Notes under the pieces: generated by a model
Told to the model about the DNA's origin: nothing
Seen by the model: only the letters and a program-made list of their open reading frames with translations
The model's database searches: none
Shown: positions 24,587 through 33,700 of the stretch, one piece after another
Numbering within the stretch: position 1 is the stretch's first letter
Layout: each line of letters opens with the position of its first letter
DNA from: JASSUD01 sp031963225
GTDB taxonomy: Bacteria > Pseudomonadota > Gammaproteobacteria > Burkholderiales > Burkholderiaceae
NCBI GenBank assembly: GCA_031963225.1
Contig: JASSUD010000013.1
Location: 1 to 45,529 of the forward strand
DNA: 45,529 nt
Reading direction: 5' to 3'
Position numbers and translations under genes: made by a program

Positions 24587-25423
24587 GTGAACGACATACA
24601 AGATATACTGAATTTGCATAATACGTTTGGCACTTTTATGCTAACGATGATTTTATGCAGCTTACGTATTGCGATTGCTCTTTCGATTATTCCGGTAATG
24701 AGTCCAGAAGTGGTCAAGGGGGTTCACCGCATGGCGATTAGTATGGCTATGGCGAGTTTCGTGGCCTATGGGCAATCTATTAGCGGGTTTAAGCTGACGC
24801 CTTTCCTCTTAGTATCCATTATGCTTAAAGAAGCCCTTTTGGGGCTCATCTTTGGTTTTTGCGCATCTACCGTGTTTTGGGTTGCAGCCAATGTGGGCTT
24901 TTTTATCGATGACTTATCTGGCTTTAATAATGTGCAGGTGAGTAACCCAATGCGTAGCGATACGAGTACGCCTACTTCCTCTTTGTTATCCCAGCTCGCA
25001 ATTACGGCATTTTGGGTGCTAGGTGGCATGATGTTTTTGCTAGGAGCGCTCTATCAGTCTTTTCAATGGTGGCCGATTTTAAGCATACAGCCCGACGGGC
25101 TACCTATACTTGAATCCTTTGTGATGAGCTATACCGACTCGCTTATGGAAATGAGCATAAAGTTAGCTGCACCGATGATGCTGATTTTGATTATGGTTGA
25201 TTTTTCTTTTGGCTTTTTGGCTAAAGGGGCCGAGAAAATTGATACGATGTCTTTAAGTATGCCCGTAAAAGGAGCTATGACCTTATTGTTATTAGCTATT
25301 TTTATCACCATTTTTATTAGCCAAGTCAGCTCACAGCTTTCATTGCAAGGCATAGCAGAAAAAATTCACTCCTTGCGTCCAGAAAATACAGAAGGGGCAA
25401 AAAGCACCAATAAGAATTTATAG
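24587..25423 (+). CDS. sctT: T3SS export apparatus protein SctT (HrcT)
   Basis: This 278-residue SctT/FliR-family membrane protein caps the export gate formed with SctR and SctS. About six hydrophobic helices run through residues 15-255. The family segment SGFNNVQVSNPMRSDTSTPT and the block MMLILIMVDFSFGFLAKGAE are present. The start is GTG 24587 with GCAGAGG about 7 nt upstream. It ends the tightly spaced part of the hrpB operon, and hrcC follows after 357 bp. Confidence 0.96.
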   Translation: MNDIQDILNLHNTFGTFMLTMILCSLRIAIALSIIPVMSPEVVKGVHRMAISMAMASFVAYGQSISGFKLTPFLLVSIMLKEALLGLIFGFCASTVFWVAANVGFFIDDLSGFNNVQVSNPMRSDTSTPTSSLLSQLAITAFWVLGGMMFLLGALYQSFQWWPILSIQPDGLPILESFVMSYTDSLMEMSIKLAAPMMLILIMVDFSFGFLAKGAEKIDTMSLSMPVKGAMTLLLLAIFITIFISQVSSQLSLQGIAEKIHSLRPENTEGAKSTNKNL

Positions 25424-25780
25424 TTTCTCGTAATATTTATCTATATATCTTGTGTTTTATCGCCCAGTTTGACGCTATTTCTCACGGTCATGCAATGTAA
25501 ATGGCTTTGTTGAGGGCCACTCAGATTTTTACATACTGGTAAAAAAATGAGAATTCTTGAAAGCATTGCCCAGATATTTTGAGTATCTATATCCATCTCC
25601 ATCATCCTACTATTTCGTCGGCTTGATAAATCCTTTCTTGGGCTTCTTTCTGGGTTTTTTCTCTGGAATGACACAGATCGGTATGGGCCCGTATTTTTAT
25701 TTTTTTTGAAGACCCGTTTTTGAACCTGTACTCAAGCAGGTGCCAAACGGTCATTATTTGATGGGGATGGTTTAGTAAAA
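25424..25780. other. 357-bp leader between hrcT and hrcC
   Basis: No convincing gene lies here. A short A/T stem (25526-25532 with 25539-25545) is present. One PIP half-site TTCGT occurs at 25614-25618, but the second half at the correct distance is TTTCT, not TTCGB, and no matching -10 follows. hrcC may therefore be read through from hrcT or have a different promoter. Confidence 0.5.
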
Positions 25781-27625
25781 ATGAAATTTTTGGGTACCAT
25801 CTGGTCTGCTATTGGCCTGAGTCTCGCGATATTTGTAGCAGGAATATGTCCTGCGCAAGCAGCAACTGTTCCATGGAAAAAAGAGAAAATTCACTATTCG
25901 GTAGAAAGTAAGCCGCTCAAAGATGTATTGCGCGACTTTGCAGCCAGTCAAGGTATTGCAGCTACTATTGCACCGAATGTAGATGGCATGGTGAGCGGCA
26001 AATTTAATATGTCGCCTCAGGCTTTTTTGAGTGCACTCTCTTCTACTTTCGGATTTACTTGGTTTTATGACGGTACTTTGCTGGATATTTCTGCGGCAAG
26101 TGACGTTAAAAGCACGCTGATTTCAATGCAATACGGCAGCATGGACGATCTGCGTAGCGCGCTTGATCGCATAGGGTTATCGGATAAACGCTTTCCTATT
26201 GTGTATGACGATGTACAGCATACTGCAATGGTAAGTGGCCCGGCTCATTACGTACGGCTGATATCTAATGTAGCGCAAAATGTAGATAGCAATGCAGGTA
26301 AAGACGCAGGCACACAAGTTCGTATTTTTAAATTACGCCACTCTTCAGCAACGGATCGCGTCGTAACCGTAGGTGGCAATACCGTGAATGTGCCAGGTGT
26401 AGCCAGCGTATTGCAGAGCTTATTTAATAACTCACGAACTTCTGCACAAACTTTGCTGTCCCCCAGCATCGTAAGAGCGAATTCAATGCTCGATGTAGAC
26501 GGGCGCACGCCTAATGGCTCCGTGAGCTTTGGCAATGGAGGTTTACTTCCTCCCTTGCCTCCTGGTTATGCAGCAGGGGGGAACTTAGGTAGTGTTCCTG
26601 TCAATGACCAAGTAAACCAGTTATTTCCAGGCACGCCATCCCTCCCAGGCATGGGCGCAGCAGGCGGTATGGCAGCAAGTATTCCCATGGGGCCAACCGG
26701 TCGTGTAGTAACTAACCCAACAGATAATCTATTACCTGTAATCAAGGCCGATGCGCGGACCAATTCCATTTTGGTACGTGATGTGCCCTCGCGTATGAGT
26801 CAGTACAAGCCACTCATCGATGAACTCGACGTTAAACCACGTTTAATTGAAATCCAAGCTACGATGATTGAAATTGACAGTGGCGCATTAGATCAAATTG
26901 GTGTGGATTGGCGTGCGCATAATAGCCATGGCGATATCCAAACGGGTGATGGAAATAGACAGCAAAATGCATATAACGGCAATATAGATCCTAAATTTGG
27001 AACATTGCCTAGTACAGGTGCTGCCCTTCCAGGAGGAGCCCTCTTAGCCACTCCCGCAGGCATTTCGATGACAGCTGTATTAGGAGATGCAGGTCGATAT
27101 TTAATGGCCAGAGTCAATGCGCTTACACAAACCAACCAAGCGCGTATCGAAGCAAGCCCCAAAGTTACTACACTAGACAATATAGAAGCCGTAATGGACA
27201 ACATGCAGCAAATGTATGTGCCTGTAAATGGCTATGCAGGTGGTAATCTATACAATATTTCAACAGGCGTTTCGCTGCGCGTATTGCCTATGGTGGTTGA
27301 AGAAGAGGGTGCCACGCAGATCAAGCTTGAAGTCAATATTGAAAATGGCCAATTTACGCCATCATTAGTTTCGTCGTCATCCAATCAAACGGCTGGCACA
27401 ATTCCAATGGTCAGCAGCAGTCAAATCAAAACACAGGCATTTATTACACAAGGCCAAAGTTTGTTGATTGCAGGTTACCAAAAGAAACAGGATGAAAAAG
27501 GCGTATCAGGCATTCCGCTACTCTCCAAAATTCCATTTTTGGGCGCATTATTTCGCTATAAAAACGACACCAGCACACGGAAAGAACAACTTTTCTTGCT
27601 CTCTCCACGTGTGATTGATCTATAA
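25781..27625 (+). CDS. sctC: T3SS outer-membrane secretin SctC (HrcC)
   Basis: This 614-residue protein has a Sec signal peptide (hydrophobic residues 8-22, cleavage likely after AQA near residue 27) and N-terminal ring domains (VESKPLKDVLRDFAASQGIA). A Gly/Pro/Asn-rich insertion lies around 245-310. The C-terminal secretin barrel has the signature VSGIPLLSKIPFLGALFRYK near the end. It forms the outer-membrane ring of the injectisome. The start follows GGGGATGG at about 10 nt. It is the last T3SS gene on this strand and is followed by several hairpins. Confidence 0.97.
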   Translation: MKFLGTIWSAIGLSLAIFVAGICPAQAATVPWKKEKIHYSVESKPLKDVLRDFAASQGIAATIAPNVDGMVSGKFNMSPQAFLSALSSTFGFTWFYDGTLLDISAASDVKSTLISMQYGSMDDLRSALDRIGLSDKRFPIVYDDVQHTAMVSGPAHYVRLISNVAQNVDSNAGKDAGTQVRIFKLRHSSATDRVVTVGGNTVNVPGVASVLQSLFNNSRTSAQTLLSPSIVRANSMLDVDGRTPNGSVSFGNGGLLPPLPPGYAAGGNLGSVPVNDQVNQLFPGTPSLPGMGAAGGMAASIPMGPTGRVVTNPTDNLLPVIKADARTNSILVRDVPSRMSQYKPLIDELDVKPRLIEIQATMIEIDSGALDQIGVDWRAHNSHGDIQTGDGNRQQNAYNGNIDPKFGTLPSTGAALPGGALLATPAGISMTAVLGDAGRYLMARVNALTQTNQARIEASPKVTTLDNIEAVMDNMQQMYVPVNGYAGGNLYNISTGVSLRVLPMVVEEEGATQIKLEVNIENGQFTPSLVSSSSNQTAGTIPMVSSSQIKTQAFITQGQSLLIAGYQKKQDEKGVSGIPLLSKIPFLGALFRYKNDTSTRKEQLFLLSPRVIDL

Positions 27626-27631
27626 AATGAT

Positions 27632-27700
27632 GGTATGTTGAAATAAGGTAAGCATCTCAACATACCGACTACTAACGCCAGTTAGTATCCTCAAATGAGG
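27632..27700. repeat. Three stem-loops in a row after hrcC
   Basis: GGTATGTTGA (27632-27641) with TCAACATACC (27657-27666) forms 10 bp. TACTAAC (27670-27676) with GTTAGTA (27681-27687) forms 7 bp. CCTCA (27689-27693) with TGAGG (27696-27700) forms 5 bp. All are perfect. They precede the main terminator and may protect the 3' end of the hrcC mRNA. Confidence 0.65.
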
Positions 27701-27727
27701 TAAAACTCAACAAAAAATGCTTTAAAC

Positions 27728-27777
27728 AAAAAAAGCGCCTTCTTGGAAACCGTTTAGTCCAAGAAGGCGCTTTTTTT
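27728..27777. terminator. Bidirectional terminator between hrcC and the Tc operon, 20-bp stem
   Basis: Arms 27728-27747 (AAAAAAAGCGCCTTCTTGGA) and 27758-27777 are perfectly complementary, with a 10-nt loop and A/T-runs on both sides. It serves hrcC (plus) and the convergent tccC (minus). Confidence 0.92.
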
Positions 27778-27839
27778 AGATGAGAACTGTGCGTAACGTG
27801 TCCGATGAGGCGCATCGAGCTTTGCGTCTCTGGGCTTCT

Positions 27840-30710
27840 TTACGGATGTGCATTATGAATACGGTTGGCGTTGATATTTGCTGCCACTTTCGCCCCCCAC
27901 CTCTGCGCGCGCCCAGCAACACTCTGATTATATAAATTTTGTTTCAGTTCTCCTAAATATGTTCTTGCCTTATTAGCAGATTCTATTAGGAACTCTCTAT
28001 TAAGGGATTGTTTTTTACTAAATTTAGGTGTTTTTGATTTAGGTATTTTTAAATTCTTTCCTGTTAAGGCTTCTTCACATTGAGACAGCGCCTCTAATCC
28101 AGCGGCTTCTTTTGAATCAACCAAATTTATTAACTTGTCTATTTTATCGTAATCTGCTGTCATTGTTTTGTCTGAAATACCTTCTATAGCCTTCCATGTT
28201 TTATCAATCCGCTCCATATTATGTATAACTTCAGAAGGGGAGATCGGTAATGCTTCTGAGGCAGCTTCTGCGCCAAAAGTTAATGCCTTAGCAAGTTTCT
28301 CTGGGGCGGAGTTAAAAAATTTCTTTTCTGTAAAGTCAACATGTTTATAATCCGAATCAGACATTAAATCTGGATACATATCTTTTTGCAGATACTTGAA
28401 TCCCTTTTCTGCTGCTGAGTTCGAGAGATTGGATACAACAGGAATAGATGCCGTCCCTATTTTCACAGCTATTTTAACTGGAATACTCGCTGCTGAAGAA
28501 ATAATACTAGCGCCTGCTTGTAAATTAAATTTAGTGCTATTCGTTTTACGACTTTCATGCAACCCGTAGATTTTGAGATTTTTCTTTGCGTTTTTTTGAA
28601 CGACTAATACCGCATAAAAAGCATCTAGCGCAGTATCTTTGGATGAAGTGCCCCCATCATCAACATATTTCAATGGATTGTTCCTAACAAAACCAAATAA
28701 ATTCAAACCATCTACTGTTCCTGCTGGATCAGGATTCAACCATCTGCCCAGCCATGGCGCGTAATACCGCAAGCCATAGTAATACAAGCCTGTCGCATCT
28801 TGTTCCTTGCCTGAATAACGCACGACTTTATATTTGGCCTCGATCTGACTTTTCGCAGCCCAAATCGCGGTGCCGCCAAAAGGGTAATACTCTTCATAAC
28901 TCAGTATGTCGGCCGCCTGATCTAACTCTAGCGTGCTGGAACCCAGATGGTTTCCTAGGCTGTAGCGGAACTGGTCTTGAGGAGGCATTTGTTCTAACTG
29001 CCGCTTAGGTTTAGCCCAATGCTGAATACGCACTTGCGCGCGCCCTGCTGCGCCGACGGAAATGACGTGTAGCTCTTCGCTTAACGTATTGTTGATGTCA
29101 TAACACCGGCGTATTTCTAGACCAGGTAGGTAAATGACTTCGGTAGAGCGCATCGCGAGGGTTTCGCCGTTCGCCAGGGCACGCGTGGTTTTTCGGACAC
29201 GCTGCCCACTACCATCGTACTGATAGTTTTCTTCGTCGTCGGGCTTATTTAGACGGTTGACGGCTGTCACGCGACATAGTTGATTGCGCGCATCCCATAC
29301 AAGGGCCTGCCCTGTACTCAAACTGGCGGGATTACCGTTGGGATCAAAGGTCAGCAGGCTCATGTTATCGCCGGTTTGTAAGCCAGATACGCTGGCCAGC
29401 CGGTTACTCCCTTTTGCCACCGTCATTTTTTGAGTAAAGGGAACCGCTCCGGTCTCGCCTTTAATTAGGGTCAAGTTTCCCCCTGCATCGTATGCATAGG
29501 TACGGGTGTAATTCACGTAAGTATCTGGTGCATGCGGAATAATCTTCACAGTGGGGGCAGCACTGCCTTGCACGGCGCCGGCGTGTTCACGCCCAGTCGC
29601 TTTTACCAATTGATAGAGGGTGTCATAGGTATATGTAGCGGTCGCTCTGATCTCTTGATTGTCGAAGAATTTGGAGCGAGGCGTTTTATCCTCAATACCT
29701 AGGATATTACCCACGGGATCATAGTAATACTGCAGATGCTGCAATTCAGGCGAATGATCAGAGGTAGCGGGCCGTAGAGTGTGCACGCTGCTGAGTTGTT
29801 GCGTTTTGGGGTCGTATGTATACTTCGTGACTACGCTATTGCCAGCCGTTTCCTGAAGTACTTGCCCTGAGGCATTGTAAATCCGTGCCTCGACCACCAT
29901 TTTATTTTCTTCTGAGTCACGCAACTTGACCGAAGCGGTCTGTAATTGGCCTGCTATGTTGTACGTAAAATACTGTTGGTTGTTTTGCGCATCTTCCTGA
30001 ATAAGCAGCTCACCCAGCGCATTGTGAAACCAGCAAGTAGTATGGACAGGATGGCCTTCCGTTCCCTCGAGCAGCCTATTGCGGTCTTCGATGGTATTAG
30101 GCCAGTTGGATGCATCCGACGTCTTTAAAAAGTATCGGGTCTCATCCAGCGGCTGACCAGTCAGCGCGTAACCACTTATAGTGAGCGTCCCTGCTGGGTC
30201 GTCGTGACGTATCAGGCGTCCCCGCAAATTGAGCTGCGGATCCATGTCGCTTGCCCCATAGGTGAAACATTCCACGCACCGTTCTTGGTCATCCTGCATT
30301 TTTTCGAGGATAGCTATAGGCCGTAACAGGCCGTCATACTCCATTCGTGTACAGGTTCTGCGCGCATCGATAGTTTGCAGCACTTGGCCTGCTGCACCGT
30401 ACCAATGCAACCGCCAACCTGCATCCACACTATCCGTGCGCAAGGTGCGGCCGGACAGAGAATAGGCCGTACCCCAATTAGGCTGCGGCTCGGCTTTTCC
30501 TGTTTCTGGCACCTGCTTTGACAGCTTGGGGTCGATGCTGCTAATCAGCTGCCCCGCTGCATCATATCGGTGGCGAGTGATCCGTTCAGCGATACCCTCC
30601 GCTTCTGGAGCACGGTGATAGGCCACCGCGCGCACTGTTAATCCGCGTGCGTCACAGGCTGTTAAAGTGGGTGTATTCGCGCAGAGCGCGCCGATTTGTT
30701 CAATTGACAT
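27840..30710 (-). CDS. tccC: Tc toxin C subunit (TccC-like) with an unrecognised C-terminal toxin domain
   Basis: From ATG 30710, preceded by a GAGGGTGAGC Shine-Dalgarno, the protein has 956 residues. Residues 1 to about 685 are the Rhs/YD-repeat shell half (RYDAAGQL, YDALLRPI-type repeats). They end in the Rhs core motif YYGLRYYAPWLGRWLNPDPA and DGLNLFGFVRNNPLKYVDDG, where aspartate-dependent self-cleavage releases the payload in this family. Residues about 687-956 are the hypervariable region, encoded by more AT-rich DNA, mostly helical and Lys/Ala/Ser-rich. I recognise no known toxin fold. The gene overlaps the tcaC stop by 11 nt, so B and C subunits are coupled. Confidence 0.93.
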   Translation of the reverse strand: MSIEQIGALCANTPTLTACDARGLTVRAVAYHRAPEAEGIAERITRHRYDAAGQLISSIDPKLSKQVPETGKAEPQPNWGTAYSLSGRTLRTDSVDAGWRLHWYGAAGQVLQTIDARRTCTRMEYDGLLRPIAILEKMQDDQERCVECFTYGASDMDPQLNLRGRLIRHDDPAGTLTISGYALTGQPLDETRYFLKTSDASNWPNTIEDRNRLLEGTEGHPVHTTCWFHNALGELLIQEDAQNNQQYFTYNIAGQLQTASVKLRDSEENKMVVEARIYNASGQVLQETAGNSVVTKYTYDPKTQQLSSVHTLRPATSDHSPELQHLQYYYDPVGNILGIEDKTPRSKFFDNQEIRATATYTYDTLYQLVKATGREHAGAVQGSAAPTVKIIPHAPDTYVNYTRTYAYDAGGNLTLIKGETGAVPFTQKMTVAKGSNRLASVSGLQTGDNMSLLTFDPNGNPASLSTGQALVWDARNQLCRVTAVNRLNKPDDEENYQYDGSGQRVRKTTRALANGETLAMRSTEVIYLPGLEIRRCYDINNTLSEELHVISVGAAGRAQVRIQHWAKPKRQLEQMPPQDQFRYSLGNHLGSSTLELDQAADILSYEEYYPFGGTAIWAAKSQIEAKYKVVRYSGKEQDATGLYYYGLRYYAPWLGRWLNPDPAGTVDGLNLFGFVRNNPLKYVDDGGTSSKDTALDAFYAVLVVQKNAKKNLKIYGLHESRKTNSTKFNLQAGASIISSAASIPVKIAVKIGTASIPVVSNLSNSAAEKGFKYLQKDMYPDLMSDSDYKHVDFTEKKFFNSAPEKLAKALTFGAEAASEALPISPSEVIHNMERIDKTWKAIEGISDKTMTADYDKIDKLINLVDSKEAAGLEALSQCEEALTGKNLKIPKSKTPKFSKKQSLNREFLIESANKARTYLGELKQNLYNQSVAGRAQRWGAKVAANINANRIHNAHP

Positions 30711-33700
30711 GCTCACCCTCGATTTTTTGGACAGGCTGCGCCTTCTTTGACCGTGCCAATATTTCAGCCAAAGTGTCATTTTCGTCTTCTTTGATCCCAT
30801 ACCAAGTATGATAGGTCTGGCGTCGGAGATAGCCTTGCGCTGTTACCACACGCACTTCTCGACCTAGTGGATCGTAATAATGTGTGTCGCAATAGCCAAA
30901 CTGACGAAATGCAGCATCATTTACATATAAGTGAGAATTCACGAAATACGGTTGATAGCTTCGCACTGGCAAGCCCTTGTTGTTGTATTCCACGCGCCCT
31001 GATACAACCCAACGTGTGGTGGCTGTACCCGTGTCGATTTCAACGGGTTGCTTGTTGCTACAAAGTACAAGGCCGCCTTCTGAATCGCGTTGATAGGCGG
31101 TGCCGGCTTCGACTTTTTGCTTGGCCTGCAACACACGACCTAACCCATCTGAGCAAGACAGCGTGATGCGTACCTGCGCAGGGAGATCGCTCGCGTAGTT
31201 GGCGCGGACTAAGCCCACGCTCTGGACGGGGCCCCGTTTTTGCATCCAACTAAGGGCATCGTAGTAATACGCTGCTGCATAAGAGCCAACAGCCTTTTCA
31301 GGGTTTTGTAGAACTTGTTCTATTAACTGGGGGGCAGGCCTTGCTATTTTTTTCTTATTGGGATCGATACCCTTTTCGTACAATGGATCAAACCCTACGC
31401 GTTGGCCTACGTTTGTGCCATAAAAGCTCGAAACCGAGAGTTGACCTAGGGCGTCATAACAGGCCTCTTGCACGTTTTCATTCGTATCAATTAAGCGAAA
31501 TGGCAATAAGTGACGATAGTCGTACTGCGCTATTGTCTGATGGCCCATCGCGTCCGTCACACCCGTTACCAAGCATCCATACCGATCATAGGTAATGGTG
31601 GTAACTCCTGCGCCAATCGCCGGCTGGTAGTTGATCAAGTGATGAAATTTTTCTGGGGTGTCATAGGTGCAGATCGACTGCTGGATTGCCCATAAAGTTT
31701 CCCCTTGATTTAACCACAATGGGGCTGATAGTTCTGTATAGCCTGCGTCTCTCAAAGCCTGGTCGCGGTTTTCCCCGTTTAGCTCGGGTAGATCTTTGTA
31801 AACTTCAAGCGTTTGCTCGTCGAACTCGGCGGACTCAATGTACTTAAGCAAGCCTTCTCGCGTCACCGGCTGGTTTGGCGCTGTAGGATCGGTCACATAG
31901 TGATAAATTTGATGTCCAAGCAGCGTACTTTTACCGTCCAACAAAGAGCGTGAGCCACGCAAACTTTCGTAGCCGACTGATTTTGGAATTTCATTGGGCT
32001 GAATCTCACGCGCTTCAGTGCGCGTTTGGTGCGGCAGCGCGAGTCGCCGCGCTTGTGATGTGTCCAGATGATGCCAAGCGTGACGTGTCTCAGTAAGCCA
32101 CATTACTTTTTGCGCAGTATCTTGTGAGGCCTCCCACCATTTTTTTTTAAACTCATCTTCGAAAGGTGAATCCACACTGCGGCGTGGATGATGGATCGCC
32201 ACGGACCTCAGCAAGCTGCCATATCGATCCCAAGCCAGATTGATTTCCTGGGTACACATCGGATCTGTTGGGGTGCGCTCATAGTGATAGCTGAGAGTTT
32301 CCAATGACAACGGCAAAACCACTGCCCGATGGTCTGCCCCTACATCTTGTACGCATCGCACCAAATAACGCGATTCGCGCGTTGTATAGGGCCCTGCAGT
32401 AAAGTCATCTAAACCAAAAACTTCTTCCCGCAGCACACTGCCTTTTAGTGCACGTACCATCTCGGTGTGCATTCGAGCATTTAAGGTTGCTTCGGGCAGG
32501 ATAACCTCTTTTGGGGAGGTTGTAGGATTGAAGCGTGTGAATACCTCCGGCTCTAACCTTATGGCTTCCTTGTCATGCCTACTATATGGAGAGCGCACCT
32601 GCTCATCTCGGAGCACGCTCCCCGTGTGATACCAAGTTTTGGTCATGACGGGAGCGGTATAGGTATCCTCCTGGTGTCCGCCTTGTGCAGGTGCAAAAAG
32701 CTCTGTATCGATATGGGTGACTAATCCAAACCCTCTAAATTCACGCTCCTGCCCATCATAATACCCATTGCGATAGGTGAATTGCTGCGAGAGTGTATTG
32801 CCTGTGATTTCGTCGAGATGGGTAATTTTTTGCACCACATGCACTGGAAATGGCAAATGGGAGATGGCGGGCTTGTCCGGTATAGATAGCGTTATAGATA
32901 AATCATTTTTTTCATCCAGCCATTCTTGGGCTGAACTGCGGTACGTGAAACCTACCTGCAGACCCATATTGTTATTAATGGACGTAAGCAAATAGGGTTT
33001 GTGTCCCTGGCTAAAGTCGTAGCGCCAATGCTGAGGCGTGGGATGGGGCACCGTCAAAATCAGACTGGCACAACCTAGCCCATCGATATCTGCAAAGCTT
33101 AGGTGGCACAGCGTGTCATAGCGCAGGCCCTCTGGAAAGCGCAAGAGCTCTGGTTTGGCAAATCCATTGCCAGATTCGTTTCTTAAAATCCGCAAGCCAT
33201 CGCTTTGGGCATAAATCAGATCCGCTGCGCCTGAGCCATCCAGATCTGCTAAAAATACGCAGGCTGGGTTAAATAGCGCTTCTGTTACAGGCAGGTTGAT
33301 AGCCCAGCTAATTGGTTTTCCAAAATGGCCCCGGCCTAAATTCGGCCAACACGTTACCGTATTGTGACGTATGCGCACTAAGTGCTGCTGTCCGCTGCCC
33401 AGCACATCGCTAAAAGCGACCACTTCCTGTCTACTTGTTCCTGCAAGCGGTAATGCATCTTCTGTATGAGGCACCTCTATGGAGGCAGTAAAACCGTGTT
33501 CGCGCTGGTTCGCGTAGAGTCGAACGCTTTTAGGGCCAATAAGTACTAAATCGGATAAGCCCGCCCCCATTAGATTCGCCATTTGCGCATGCGGATGGAG
33601 AAATTCGGAAGGAAAAGCGGCAAACGGCGTGAAGTCGGACCAGGTTTTGTCCGGCCGTTGGGTAAAAAAACCTGCCTGACCGGGACGCGTCGATACCCAG

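Noticed and set aside
25441..25674. 77-codon minus-strand frame between hrcT and hrcC
   Set aside because: Composition is like random sequence and there is no ribosome binding site; it lies antisense within the hrcC leader.
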